Positions 1 to 23,689 of a DNA stretch of 64,000 bases are shown in pieces. A program made the translations under genes and the position numbers. Under the pieces are notes generated by a model. The model was not told the DNA's origin and did not search any database. It saw only the letters and a program-made list of their open reading frames with translations. The DNA is taken from the NCBI GenBank assembly GCA_009760855.2, contig WPIO01000022.1, positions 2,737,001-2,801,000 of the forward strand, written 5' to 3'. Source of the stretch: Cristatella mucedo (taxonomy: Eukaryota; Bryozoa; Phylactolaemata; Cristatellidae). Position 1 is the stretch's first letter, and each line of letters starts with the position of its first letter.

Positions 1-639
1 GGCATGCCTAGAGAAGTGTCTAAAATATTAAGTCACCCACTTCTATCCTCTCTGGGCTGTCACGACTCGGTGGCAATTCCAAGTGTGGGCCTCACTTTAC
101 AGCAAGCAACCTGCGGTGCACCCAGAGGCCACAGTCTCTGGAAGAGGTACCTGTTGCCAGCTGCCTTGAGCGAGAGCCGCGTGGAGCGGCTGATCGCCTT
201 TGTATATGAGCACCGGCTGGAGCCATAGCCGAGAGGCTGGATATGCCACATAACAAAAACTGAGAGCTTTGGCTTCTCGACACCACCGCCCCGTCATTAC
301 ACTGGAGTGAGCCACACAGCAAGACGGCACATAGGATGAGAACCTACTGAGCTTAGCATCGCTTGCCAAAGCGGACCCGAACTTTGTGCTGACCTCGCTA
401 ACCTTACGACCTAAACAATTTACATCCTTAGGGGCACGCAATGACGCTAGGCCTGCGACGCTATGTTTGTCAGAAAAAGACTGTTTACCAAGCAGATAGC
501 GTTACGTTGCAGTCCAGAGCAATTATTTGCCTAATCCCTACATCCGACGGTCTGTTTCATCGCTGCAGCAGCAACCACTTGTTGCTACGCTTACCTGTTA
601 CCGTGCAGTTTGAGCGAGCATTTAAGAATCATACTTTGC
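1..639. other. Left edge, no gene recognised
   Basis: Moderate-GC sequence with only short overlapping frames on both strands. No domain, repeat family or splice-supported exon could be identified. Confidence 0.4.
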
Positions 640-991
640 ATTGCTCATCTTACTTTGCATGACATGCAGAAAGCTACCGACCAAATCGAAAGTAAACTCT
701 TTAGCGCGACTGAGAACATCGTCCGCCCTACAGGGTCGCTCCCAAGATTTAGAAATGACAAGCTTCGGGCAACGCTTGAGGTCCAGATCGGATAAAAGGG
801 GCTGGCCACTCACCGGTCAGTATGACAGCAGCCACATCGAAGAAGACGCCGATGAGCCAACTCCGTCGACCCATTCATCGATTGGCAGCACGGAAGTTAC
901 GACTAGTCTTCCGGTCGACGAAATGTGCTCGTCTGAAACGTACGTAGCGATCGCATTGGCTAGCGCAGCACTTTACCTTCGAGACGAATGA
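640..991 (+). other. Possible terminal coding exon, unrecognised
   Basis: An open frame runs to a TGA at 989-991. It is unusual for this window in being CpG-rich and free of detectable repeat, and it encodes an acidic Ser/Thr-rich stretch (HIEEDADEPTPSTHSS) followed by a hydrophobic end. A possible splice acceptor (TGCAG) lies at about 668. It could be the last exon of a gene entering from the left. I do not recognise the protein, and chance remains likely. Confidence 0.2.
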
Positions 992-1534
992 AGCGCCGAG
1001 CCGTCGACGCTACCAGCAAGCGTGCTTTTCGCGAGGCATGTAGCCGCTCGTCTCATCTCACCACACCAAAGTTACGGCCAAGTGAATAAGACCAGGGGGC
1101 AGGCTCCTGACTAAGGCCGCCACCGGCTGGAGCGGTGCCGTGCCTCGAAACGGCAACGCACGCACCGCACAGCAGACACACAGAACCCCTGAGCTACCTT
1201 GCTTAATTTATTCACCCACTTGCATGAACTTACACCTCCGGTCACCTGATCAGGCCCGATGCAGGTGCCAAAAAGTGCGATAAGCGGGAAGGGGCGGTGG
1301 CTACAAACAGCTGGTTGAAAATGGCGGTCCTTGACATTGGCTTGGCACATTCTTCTTGCTGGTACGCCGCCCTGAGGGGTTTACACCCGTGGCTTCTATA
1401 GCGTAAATATCTGTACATCTGAGCAGTCAAACTAAGGCCACGAACCTTGGTTGAGCTTTTACCCTGGAATAATAGAAGCAGGGCCAACACAAAAAGACAG
1501 CAGATGTCATTACCACCACCACGCCTCCATTTCG
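992..1534. other. Unannotated spacer
   Basis: No protein family or repeat is recognised. Small overlapping frames on the minus strand show no motif. Confidence 0.4.
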
Positions 1535-1893
1535 TACGAACCTCTCAAATCCTGTAGAGACCATGTCTTTCATTCGTATGGTCACACAGCCTGGCCGTAC
1601 TCCGAATGACGTCACGACTTCCCCTGACATGACATTTAAAAAGAAGCTGAAAGCGAATGCTCACAGCATGTTTGTCCTTTGTTCGTGCTGACACTGTGCA
1701 TACTACCACTAACCATATTTTACATGTAGACACTAGGCATGTCATCTCTAACCATGTTATACTTGTTGACATCTTGCATGTTATCACTAAATAGTTGATC
1801 ATGCTTCCTTGACAGCATATGTAAAGTGCCTAGAAAGAGATTAATTTCTCCGATGGGGCTATACAATAGTATTATTATTATTATTATTAGCAT
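1535..1893 (+). mobile_element. L2-like LINE 3' end, decayed
   Basis: The start recalls the C-terminal reverse-transcriptase module seen in other copies here ([15 protein letters not shown]), badly mutated. It ends with the family's 3' hairpin-like tail (AAAGTGCCTAGAAAGAG, then GGGGCTATACAA) and an ATT repeat at about 1871-1890. It is 5' truncated and clearly old. Confidence 0.65.
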
Positions 1894-4057
1894 TATTTAT
1901 CCTATAATTTTAAGCAGCGTGGCCTGAGCATACACGTGAAACCCAGAACATTTTCCAAGAATTAGCCCCCACAAAGAAAGCATGAGGAGCAGTAGCCGCG
2001 ATCGTGAATTGGAGCATCAGGAAGCAAGAAGGTCGTTGCACTATTTTATTTCACCGAGCACTCAGCCAAGATGAGAGTTGCTCGAACTTTACGACGAAGG
2101 TGTTGAAGTTTTGAGCCCTTCTGCAGATAATCCTCGATTGCCTGCTGCCAGTTGCTGCTGGCTGCTATAGCTCCTCTTACGTTATATAAAGCTAATCAGG
2201 TATCTGGATAAGCTGACCTTTACTTTGTTTGATCGTTAATTTAATATCGATCCCTAAACCTCTATTGGAAGCTCCTAAGGAAATTTTGATTAGAAGCATC
2301 TCCACTGCAGCCTTTAAAAAATTAACAGGAGAAAAACTACACAAGAGATTATGGCCGTAGCTCAATAGCGACTCAATCTTAACCTACTCCAACGGTGCAT
2401 TAGTTTGGAGACAGACTGGGCATGGTCTTTCATGCAAGGGTCGCGATATAAGTCTAGCGGCTGCTTCGCAGCTGGTTCATGGTCAGATGCTGTTTAAGTG
2501 GACAATTATATTAATTTCAGGCTTCACAGACCCCATGGCCGGCAGCCATCATCTAGCTTGATTTGCGGAAATATGCTCGTTTGCTTACTGGATGCATGCT
2601 TGCTGGATGCATCCTTATTAGGTGAATGCGAACTGATCAACTGATTTGGTTCCTTTTCAGCCAATACGTATATATGTAACGAGACCTGGTTCCTTTTTAG
2701 CGCTTCGCAGATGCTTTACTATTTTAAAAACAATTCGCGCTCAGCAGAAGCTCTGCTGTCACAGTTCCTAAGCCTGCCAGCCGAATGAAAAATTGGAAAG
2801 AGTACTTTGTGGAGCTGCAATTAGAACGAGAAACTGCTCGTGGTGGGCCAGCGCTGAGACCTACTACAAATCGGCTGCATGCAGCTTAAGTGACAATTGA
2901 TTACGAGCCAGCATGCTTTTAGAATACAAAATTCAAAAATTTGAAGGCAGCTGTATTCTAGTTATCGAAAAAAGACTGTCAAGTTCCCAATCAATCACGT
3001 ACTGTAGTCCTTCCCAATCATACAGTAATCCACTTGGAAATGGAAATTAGAATGCCAATAAATTTGACTGGTACACTATAAACATGACATTGATGAAATG
3101 CTCCAAGCAGAAAACACACTTGGTATTCTTTTAACGAAATACTATGTGTTCACTTGGCTTACGAAGAACGATAATGAAACATAGATGAGTCGTAACTTTC
3201 GCCGAAAAACTGCATTTCTAGAGAACAGGGACCCATCTATTGCCAGTATGATTAGTGCATTACTGGAATAATGAATCGTGATCTTTTTAATATAAGTCGC
3301 CCATAATCTGTGGCGGAGCCACGGGGAGGTAAGCATATACCCCTATTCTACGCCGCGGGGGGGGGGGGCGCGGGCCCCGACTGTCACCATGGGTGAAATT
3401 ATGTCTTTTTTCCACTCGGTGAGCTATTGCCGAGCTCCTGCCGAACAAGCACTTTGATTTTTCGCTATAATTGTTCAGTAGTTTCGGGTCAAGCCCGCCT
3501 ACATTCACAACCTCGCGGTTCTTGTCCCTTACATAAAATTGTGCAGGTCTTGATCCCTCCCTGGCTCCACCATTGCCCATAATTGTTATTACCGACGTAT
3601 TACTTCTGCAGGCTGTTAAGTTCAGCTGTCAGCTAAAATTTGGCCAACATCATTGGCTCTCGCGGAAGCTTCATTTGGATAAGCCACTATATCGTGGTAG
3701 TCCAGACATGAGTTGTCGCTATGATCGGTGGTCACTAGCCCACAGATTACCTCCTTCGTGTCTTCGCGTTTGTGCCGGTACTCAAAGCCGTTAGCCTAAG
3801 CCTGCTGCGAGGCTTTCTCTGCCGTGTCGGTCATTCTGCTGGTCGGTCATTCCATTAGTAAAATTGCAGGGTTACTTATGAAATGTTTTTTCAAAAAAGT
3901 AGAGTGTAGAGTCATTCCGCCCATTCTTGAGAGCCTTGATCCAAACAGACTATCGGCATTACAGCCACAAGTGGTAGGTCCAAGTAAACCGGTCATTAGA
4001 GGTGTGGCTTGCCACGTTGCAGTTGCCGGTTAGTTCTCGATCAATTACGGCATAGGC
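1894..4057. other. Intergenic, no gene seen
   Basis: AT-rich sequence with no supported exon. A G run with GC flank sits at about 3356-3376. Two nearly identical direct words (GGATGCATGCTT / GGATGCATCCTT) occur near 2590-2620. Nothing here could be assigned to a family. Confidence 0.4.
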
Positions 4058-6112
4058 ATAATAATAATAATGCACTTGATAAAGCGCCCTCGGAGAACTC
4101 AATCTCTTTCTAGGCGCTTTACATTTGCTGCAAATGGAAACTCGATTGAATGGTGAGGAATATCATGCTGCTTGATAAACAACATGAATAACATGGTTAG
4201 GGGTGACATGCACAGCGTCAGCATGCAAGTGTGGTTAGTGGCAGCATGCACAGTGTCAGCACGCATAAGCACATGAAGGACGAATCACAGGGACCCACAA
4301 AATGCTGTCCTAAATAGGTGTGTTTTTAAGTTCTTTTTAAATGTGGTCAAGTCAGGGGATGTCGTGACTCAAGTCGAGAGTGAGTACCAGGCTTTGGGAT
4401 CACACGAACTAAATGCACGGTCTCCAAAGGATTTGAGGTTTTTAAATAAATAATAAATAAATCCTAGCTGATTAAACAGCCTTTTTGCATAGCGACAGAA
4501 GAGCCTTTACGGCTATCATCACCGCTTGCAGTGGCGATAAAGGATCGCCCACCGAACGAATCGAACCCACAACCTCGGTCCCGAGGTCGTGAAAGCGACC
4601 GCCTTACCTAGGTATTGGTCAACTGTTGGGTTCCGAAAAGCGGGTGGTACGATGCTTGGCCTGGTGGGGGAGTAGATCTGAGAGATAGGCTGGAGCCAAA
4701 GAATGAAGTGACCTAAAAGTGAGCGACAAAACCTTGAAGTCGATCCATTGCTTGCCTGGTAGCCAGTGCAGGTCGGCGAAAACTGGTGCGATGTGGCAAC
4801 TGCAACTCTCACGACAGACAAGCCTAGCTTCGGAGTTTTGCACCAGCTGTAAGTGCCTGATTGCACATGCCGGTAGGCCAGCAAGCAGTGAGTTACAGAA
4901 GTCGAGACGGGATGTCACAAATGCATGGACCAACTTAGACGTGGTATCCTTATCTAAACGAGCCCGAATTTTAGCAATGCTGTGTAGCTGAAAGTAGGCA
5001 GACTTGATTGTGGAGCTGATGTGGTCGTCTAACGAGAGGTCACTTTGGAACTTGACACCTAGATTTCGAGCTGATTCAACAGAAGATATGCTGGCAGAGC
5101 CAATTTTGAGCGTCTGCCTTTCCAATTTCTGAATCACACTGGGTTTTCCCATAACTAGTAAGTTAGTTGTATCATCGTTTAGTTTTAGGAAATTTGCTGC
5201 CATCCATGTGCGGATGTCATCAATACATGCAGCAAGTGAGTTGAGAGAATTCGAGGTGCTCGAAGGCTGGGAGGGATCAAAGCAAAGGTACAACTGAGTG
5301 CCATCCGCATAGAAGTGAAAGCCTAGATTGTGCTTGGCAATCACATCAGAAAGAGGGAGAGTATAAACCGTGAAAAGAACCGGACCTAGCACTTAGCCCT
5401 AAGGTACCCCATACTTCAGAGGTGCCTCGGATGATCGTTGTCCATTCACGTCAATACTATAAAGTCTCCCACTGAGATAGGACCTGAACCATTGTAGAGC
5501 AGCGCCAGTGATGCCCAGGCGAGATGAGAGGCGCTTTAGAAGAACTTTGTGATCGATTGTATCAAAAGCTGCCGAAAGATCGAGCAAAACAAGCAGACAC
5601 TCTACCCATGTCTGCATTCCTAAGTAGGTCATTCTATACCCTAAGCAATGCTGACTCTGTGGAGTGATTAGCTCTAAAGCCAGACTGGAACTTACTTGCA
5701 AGGTTTGAAGTTTCAATATATGATTTCGACTGGTCCGCCACGACCCGTTCCAGTGTCTTTGATAGGAATGTTAGAAGGGAGACTGGGCGGTAGTTGCTCA
5801 AGTTCTCTTGATCTAGTGTCGCTTTCTTGAGAAGTGGCCTTACTACAGCTTTTTTGAAAGGTGCTGGGACATGACCTGAGGCTAATGACATATTAATGAT
5901 GTTAGTTATGCATGGCAGCAGCAGATTAATGCAACGGAGGAGTAGGACAGTGGGAATAGGGTCCAGAGGACTCACAGCTAGGTAAAAATCGCAGCTTATA
6001 TTACCATTCGAAAAAATGCGTATCACTTTTCTAGGCCCTGGCAAGGACATAGTGGCAACGCAGTGCATGCTGTAGTCCTGCTCTGAGACGCCCATTGCTA
6101 GTGAAACGTTGA
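4058..6112 (-). mobile_element. L2/CR1-group LINE, 5' truncated, reverse transcriptase with 3' tail, interrupted by a SINE
   Basis: Read on the minus strand, the remnant opens in the reverse transcriptase. The order is [30 protein letters not shown], a frameshift, LLVLLDLSAAFDTIDHK, two stop codons near 5393-5399, the catalytic palm, then the thumb and C-terminal part ([29 protein letters not shown]). The catalytic box reads YADG where active elements have YADD. A SINE-1 copy (4444-4610) interrupts the C-terminal coding part. The element ends at 4058 with a tail that complements to AAAGCGCCTAGAAAGAG...GGGCGCTTTATC plus a short ATT repeat. The endonuclease is missing. This is the best-preserved RT of the window and is dead. 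Confidence 0.9.
4444..4610 (-). mobile_element. SINE-1 (tRNA-derived) inside the LINE
   Basis: The minus-strand copy contains a near-perfect B box (GGTTCGATTC) and the conserved body (CACTGCAAGCGGTGATGATAG, AGCCTTT, CAGCTAGGATTTATT). The very 5' head before the A box is missing compared with the copy at 14734-14919. LINE sequence resumes on both sides, as seen against the uninterrupted copy at 52200-52770. Confidence 0.85.
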
Positions 6113-6149
6113 CCCGCTAAATCCGGTAGCCTATGACTGATCCTACGAG

Positions 6150-8240
6150 TGACAGTGATACAGCTGCCATTTTCACAACAAATGTCAGAAAATTTTGTTC
6201 TTGATTCCAAATAAAAAAGAATGATATTATGGGTTTACCCACTAAATTTCATGCAACTGCGCTTGCCATGTCTCATGCCATGCCTAAAAGGGCCCGGGAC
6301 AGCCAACCGTTTTACACATTCAAACGGCTGATGCAGGTGCCATTTCTAAATTATGCTTCGCGAAACTGCAGCTTGATTCAAAATTATAGCGGACCGTATG
6401 CCAAGCTTACCCGCCAAATTTCATGCGATTTCGCTTTCACGTTCTAATGCTATGGCCACCGATGGCCCGGCCAAATGGCAGCCCGAAAAAATCTGATTAC
6501 AAAAAAAAGCTTTCCTTTCCACAAAAAGCTTCACGCAACAGCGATTTTGATTTAAAATAATAGAAAACAGTATGCCATGTTTAGCTATTGAATTTCAGCC
6601 GATTGGGCTTGTGAGTTCAGGCTATGGGTTCCGAAAGGGCAGCCCAAAATAGTCCAAGTGCGAAACAGCTGCCATTTCCATAAAAAGCTTCGCCCAACCG
6701 CAATTTTGATTTCAAACTATATCAAGCAATATTCCAGGATGACCAACCAAATATCATGCGATTGGGCTTTCTCGTTCTCGTGCTGCGGCCTTGAATGACC
6801 CGGACCAGCAAGCCTCCCTATACAATCGAACTTCGATATGGCTATCATTTCCACGTTAGACGTCATGCAACTGCGGTTTTGACTTCACATTCCAGAAGAA
6901 GTTTCCCGAGTTAACCAACCTAATTTCATAGTGTAGTCCACGAGCGTTCTCATGCTAAGACATCCGATGGCCTGGGCGAGCCAGCCTCCCTACATATCCG
7001 AATCTCGATACACCTGCCATTTCAACAATAGGCGTCTTGCAACAGCGGTTTTGATTCCACGTTATGGCAAACAATGTTCCGGATTTATCAACTAAATTTT
7101 GTGTCATTGCACAAGGTCATTCTCAAGCAATGGCCTCGAATAGCTCGGGCCGCTCTGCATTTTCGGACTGAAACACGGCTACTATTTCAAAAATAGGCGT
7201 CTCGAACTGCGGATTTGATAGCACTTTATAGAAACCAGTGTACCTGGTTTTCCCACCAAATTTCATGCGATTGTGCTGAAGCGTTATAATGCTATGGCCT
7301 CAGATGACCCGGGCCATTGGATGCCATAGCATTAGAACACGTATGCGTAATGTCTTGGAAATTGGTAGGTAAACCCAAAATAATTTAGTATAATGTGGAA
7401 TCAAATCGACAGCTTCGCAACGCCTATTTTTTAAATGGCTGCTTTATCGAAGTTCGAAGATTTAGAGAGGCTTGCTGGCCCGGGCCGTGGGAGGCATTAA
7501 AACGGGCGTGTGAGATGTCAAGGAATTTTGTGGATAAACCCGGAGCACTATTTTCTGTAATGTGAAATCAAAACCCGCAGCTGCTCAAAGCCTATTGTGG
7601 AAATAGCAACAGTACCGCAGTTCAAATATGTGGCGCGGCTGGCTGGCCCGGGCCACCGGAGGCCACCATAGCATTAGAACGCCCATACGCTATTCTACGA
7701 AATTTGGTTGATTAACCATGAACACTTTTTCTATAATGTGGAATTAAAACCACACTTGCGTGACGCCTATTATGTAAATGGTAGCTGCATCGCAGCTCAA
7801 AATTGCACAATGGCCCGGGTTATTAGAAGCCATTTCGTGAGAATACACATGTGCAATTGCACAAACTTTTGTGAGCTAACACGGAACACTGTTTTCTATG
7901 ATGAAAACTGCAGTTTTGGGCTGTCATTTGGCTTGGCGATCGGACGCTATAGCATAAGAACGCGAAAACGCAATCGCATGAAATTCGGTGGGTAAACTTG
8001 GCACACCATCTTGCAAAATTTGAAATCAAAACTGCAGTTGCGAAAAATATTTTGTGTTAATCGCAGCTGTATCGCTGTTCGAACGTGCAAAGGGCCGTTT
8101 TAGGCCATTGCACGAGGATGTGTAAGCGAAATTGCACGCAACCTGAGATGTAAATGCGTAACACCATTTGGTATAATTTGGAATCAAAGCCGAAGTTTTA
8201 TAACGTTTGTTATGGAATTGGCAGCCGTAACGCAGTTCTT
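6150..8240. repeat. Foldback-like array: about 170-bp tandem monomers in two opposed blocks
   Basis: A degenerate unit recurs on the plus strand near 6247, 6416, 6590, 6748, 6920, 7092 and 7256 (spacing 158-174 bp). Landmarks are AAATTTCATGCGATT, TTCTAATGCTATGGCC and CTGCCATTTCCACAA. From about 7318 the same unit appears in reverse complement (GCCATAGCATTAGAA, GAAATTTGG, GGAATCAAA) near 7318, 7493, 7660, 7829, 7950 and 8100. The switch point itself is a palindrome around 7290-7345. This architecture, long inverted arms built of tandem repeats, is that of foldback elements. No transposase is present. Confidence 0.8.
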
Positions 8241-8429
8241 TATGTGATCCATCTATGACAGTTTTGGAAGAATAAATATTAGAGATTCTTGCCCTGTGAT
8301 CGTTAACGTGCGTTCGTGTTCGTTGCAGAATTCTTCCGAAAACCGAAGTTCTTGCGAACATCGTATACGGAAACGATACAGCTAAGACCTATTTCATTTC
8401 GTTTGTTTTTTTCAAGCATGATTTTACTT

Positions 8430-8540
8430 ACCATTCAATAGCATTTCACTTTACAGCAAATGTAAAGCGCCTAGAGAGAGATTAAGTTCTCTGAGGGCGC
8501 TTTATCAATTGAATTATTATTATTATTATTATTATTTAAA
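8430..8540 (+). mobile_element. Solo L2-like LINE 3' tail
   Basis: A good copy of the family 3' terminus: AAAGCGCCTAGAGAGAG, then GAGGGCGCTTTATCAATTG, then ATT repeated about seven times. No coding sequence precedes it, so it is a very short 5'-truncated insertion. Confidence 0.8.
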
Positions 8541-8544
8541 GTTA

Positions 8545-10372
8545 TTCTGATTGTTATTTGACCGTAGCGCGTAAGAAATTACGTGCCTATGGATATCTAA
8601 GCACTTATCGCTTCGGGCTGCTGGGTCTCCCACGCCGGCGGCTGCCTTAGCTCCGCCGGCGGCTAGTAACCTGCATGTTAGTTATGATCGTCAGCAGCTG
8701 TTATCGCTTCGTCATCGTAGATCAAATGCATTCCTAGATATTAATGTTGTTGCTAAGATTCATGAACTACGCATTAACAAAAGAAAAGCACCCAGTAGCC
8801 GGCGCGGTGGCCGGAACCGCCAGGTCAGACGCCGCTCGTTGGGTGGGAACTGCGAGCTGAGTACCCGCTCGTTTGGTATTCCTATCATTGTCTCGAACCA
8901 CTCAGCACGCTTCTCCACATGCGTCACTGTCTGTGAATCTGTCTACCTTAGTGGTCATCAAGCCTGTTGTAACTCCATCGGCCAGACTTAACGCTTGCCT
9001 TTGGAATCCTCGCTTGCCTTTGGAATCCTCGCTCAATGTGCAATAAACACCTGGCAGTAAGCGACCTTATTTCTGAAAATGGTATCGACCTACTTGCCCT
9101 AACTGAAACTTGGCTAAAATCGATAAACTGCCCGACAATTAAAGACGCTACTCCATCTGGTTTATCGTTCTTTCACACCCTAGATTAATCAAAACTGGAG
9201 GTGGAGTTGCTATTATCGTGCGCTCGAAATTTAACTTCTAGCCATTTGCAGTACCCTCGAAGCAGTCTTTTGAATCAATTGTCTTGGTCTCACCCGAAAA
9301 CAAGCTACCGATAGTGGCAGTAGTCTATCGCCCACCAGGTACCAAATCCTCCTTTATCTCAGATTTCTCCGATCTCATTTCGATTCTGTGTGCAAGAAAT
9401 CGATCCTTCCTCGTTATGGGTGATTTCAACGTTCACTTTGATAACTTATCTGACGCTTTCAGCACCGAATTTCGTGCACTGACTGACTCATTGTCTCTTG
9501 TGGCTCATGTGCATGGCCCCTACTCACATCAAGGGTCACACACTCGACCAAATTTTCTCATACAACTGCACTTTGTCATCACCAATTATTACCAAATCCT
9601 GATTATCTGACCACATGCAGATCTCATTCAATCTACAGTGTGTGCCCATCTCCTCTAAAATAACCTGTGAATCGCGAAACCTCAAGACCCTTGACATCGA
9701 TGCTGTTCGTGCGAGAATATCTGCTTCGCCTCTGCTGCTCAGTCCTCCCTCCGATCTGTCATCATTGGTAGATAGCTACAACATGACGGCTGACACGCTC
9801 GACGAGTTTGCACCTCTGACAAAGCGCACTGTGCGCCCCCGCCCAGACGGCCGATAGTTTACCACAGACATTAAACTAGCCAGGTCTACTAAACGAAAGC
9901 TTTAAAAAGCATACAAAAGATCCGGACTAACTGTCCATCGACAGGCATATGAAGACTACTGTAGGTCGTACCAATCGACCCTAGCAAAGGCCAAGTCTAG
10001 CTTCTATAGAAACATTGTTGAATCACAGATGCACAATCCAAAAATGCTGATGTCGACAATAAACCATCTCCTCAACCGTTCCCAGATAAGCTCCTTACCT
10101 GATGATCCTAATGATGATCTAGCCGATCGCTTCTCTCGATTCTTTGTGCAGAAGATAGACAAGATCAGGGAATCCATCCCTGCGATGACAACCTCCCCAC
10201 TAGAATGCTGTTCCTCGGTTCCTGGCTGTACCTCAATGTCTGCATTTAAGCAGGTCACTAGTGATCTAGTCCTGAAGTTCGTATCTCAATCAAAGAAGAC
10301 AGCAAGTCCTCTGGACCCTATTCCCACTGTCCTGCTCCTACGTTGCATTGATCTGCTGCTGCCATGCATCGC
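8545..10372 (+). mobile_element. L2/CR1-group LINE 5' part: ORF2 N-terminus and endonuclease, broken
   Basis: The frame shows an APE-type endonuclease in broken pieces: ISENGIDLLALTETWLK near 9050-9120, PIVAVVYRPPGTKSSF near 9300, FLVMGDFNVHFDNLSD near 9410, then the linker NLKTLDIDAVRARIS and the start of the RT domain ([20 protein letters not shown]). LINE similarity stops abruptly at about 10372, inside the RT. Several stops and shifts are present. A GC-rich hairpin-like segment (GCCGGCGGC...GCCGGCGGC) near 8633-8665 is part of the upstream region. A 19-bp unit (TTGCCTTTGGAATCCTCGC) is tandemly duplicated near 8996-9033. Confidence 0.85.
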
Positions 10373-10620
10373 AGCGAAAGGACGGTGGTACCCTTGGGTT
10401 TCTTCAATTAGCCAACGACGACAGTAAGGTGCAGACACTCTGTACTGCTGCCGTCTTCTGCTTGATCCGCATAGCGTATCGGTGCAGCAACCACGACTCG
10501 CTATCCTTGCTTCGAGACCCCAGCTCCACCAGCATTGGTCGCGCATCTGCAAAGACTAGCACCTTCACATTCGCTGCAGTTGCTGGAACGTGCTTCAGTT
10601 CAGGAACCACAACAGCGTGG
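10373..10620. other. Unique segment after the LINE break
   Basis: No family is recognised. A weak resemblance of wording (CAGCTCCACCA..., CACGTCTGCAAGGACT-like) to 52780-52880 may mark an unclassified repeat. Confidence 0.3.
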
Positions 10621-10697
10621 TTATAATAATAATAATTCACTTGATAAAGCGCCCTCAGAGAACTTAATCTCTCTCTAGGCGCTTTACATTTGCTTGG
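10621..10697 (-). mobile_element. L2-like LINE 3' tail fragment
   Basis: Begins with TAA repeats and continues CACTTGATAAAGCGCCC, then CTCTAGGCGCTTTACATTTG, the reverse complement of the family tail. Nothing coding is attached. Confidence 0.75.
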
Positions 10698-10798
10698 TTG
10701 CGACACTTTGCAATTCAGCGTCCCTTCGAGCGAAGTTGGCTAATTCGCTTTTCGAAAACCAATCTTAATTCCAAAGCGTACGATGATAATAGAGCCCG

Positions 10799-10801
<3 letters not shown>

Positions 10802-10855
<54 letters not shown>
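10802..10855. repeat. (TA)n microsatellite
   Basis: About 27 uninterrupted TA dinucleotides. Confidence 0.95.
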
Positions 10856-10858
<3 letters not shown>

Positions 10859-10911
10859 AACTCTATACATGTATTTATTTATTTAATATTTATATATACT
10901 AGAACTATAGA

Positions 10912-11142
<231 letters not shown>

Positions 11143-11144
<2 letters not shown>

Positions 11145-12006
11145 CAAACCTTGCCTGCACTTTAGATACACATGAAACGACGAATGGCGCTGTCGCTTAG
11201 CGGTTTTCATAGCGTAACATGTAGAAACGAGAGAGCTTATTTTAAACATCTGTTAATTTTTTCCAGGCTTGTCGACACGGAATTACAGGTGAGTTCAGCC
11301 GCACTCACTGGTCTGGTATGTCTCTGACATCTTGAGCCGCCCAGCATCCTGAGACAATTTTTTCTATCTTATCTGGCTTCTTAAGAATCGTAGATTAAAG
11401 TGGCAGCAGCTTAGAATTACTAGCATGCAATGTGGCCGGTCGTCTCCGCGTAGGCCATGCTTGTGTAAAATCTCCGGAAACTAGTCAGTGCTTGAAGGAG
11501 TTTGCTTTTCTGTCACGCGATCTTACCTAAAGAAAAAGCAACCTTCTGCAACTGTGGCAAACATTCCTGTAAAAAGTAAATGGTAAGAACTATTAAGCAA
11601 CCAAGAATCTCGCTAGCTTGGCGGCGTCTGCACGACCCTGTAAGTGGCTTCCCTACTGACCGTCGGGAAGGATACGTCGCCTAGTAAACCAACTTCCTGT
11701 CTCCTCGAGGGAAGAGCGCATAGAAAGGCTCGTCTCTCTTTTACAACAACGCCACGGTTGTCTTGTTCCTCGATGCGGAAACTATCTTAAATTATTATAG
11801 CTTTCAGATATAAATTTCTGGGACCACCGAGGCAAAGGGAAACCCTTGGCTCTCATTCACCTCTCCACTCTAGGTGCCCCTCCCCCTACACTATCTGAGA
11901 GTAGTTTGCCCCGCCCTCTCGAAAGTTCCGCTCCGCCACCCATTGTGCCGCCACCCGTTCTGCCGCCAGACGTCTGTACAGAGAAGTGAACCATACGCCC
12001 AGTGCG
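11143..12006. other. 5' flank of ACP1-A
   Basis: No second gene was seen. In particular no BBIP1-like sequence was found by eye on the minus strand, unlike the flank of copy B. Just before the ATG there is a short C-rich direct repeat (TGCCGCCACCC-like) near 11935-11965. A promoter is expected here but no motif was assigned. Confidence 0.5.
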
Positions 12007-23442
<11,436 letters not shown>

Positions 23443-23689
23443 TGTACGGTTAATCACCAGGTGTTTAGATACTATTTTCCTTATGATTGCCTATGCTTAG
23501 AGGAGAGTTGCTGTGCAGTCTTGGTAGTTTTTTTTTATGCTGCGTGATTCCTGTAGATATTGTGCAGTGCCTTGTTAAGCGGCAGTCGGTGTGTTGCGTT
23601 TGTTTTCTTGCACTTGCAATTTGATGGCCAGAGACAGCAATGAGAAGAGCAGTGGGGGAAGTCTGCATAGACATGAAGCATGGCTTGTT

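Noticed and set aside
6150-8240. CRISPR-like regular repeats
   Set aside because: Units are about 170 bp, adjacent without spacers, degenerate and inverted half-way; the sequence is eukaryotic.
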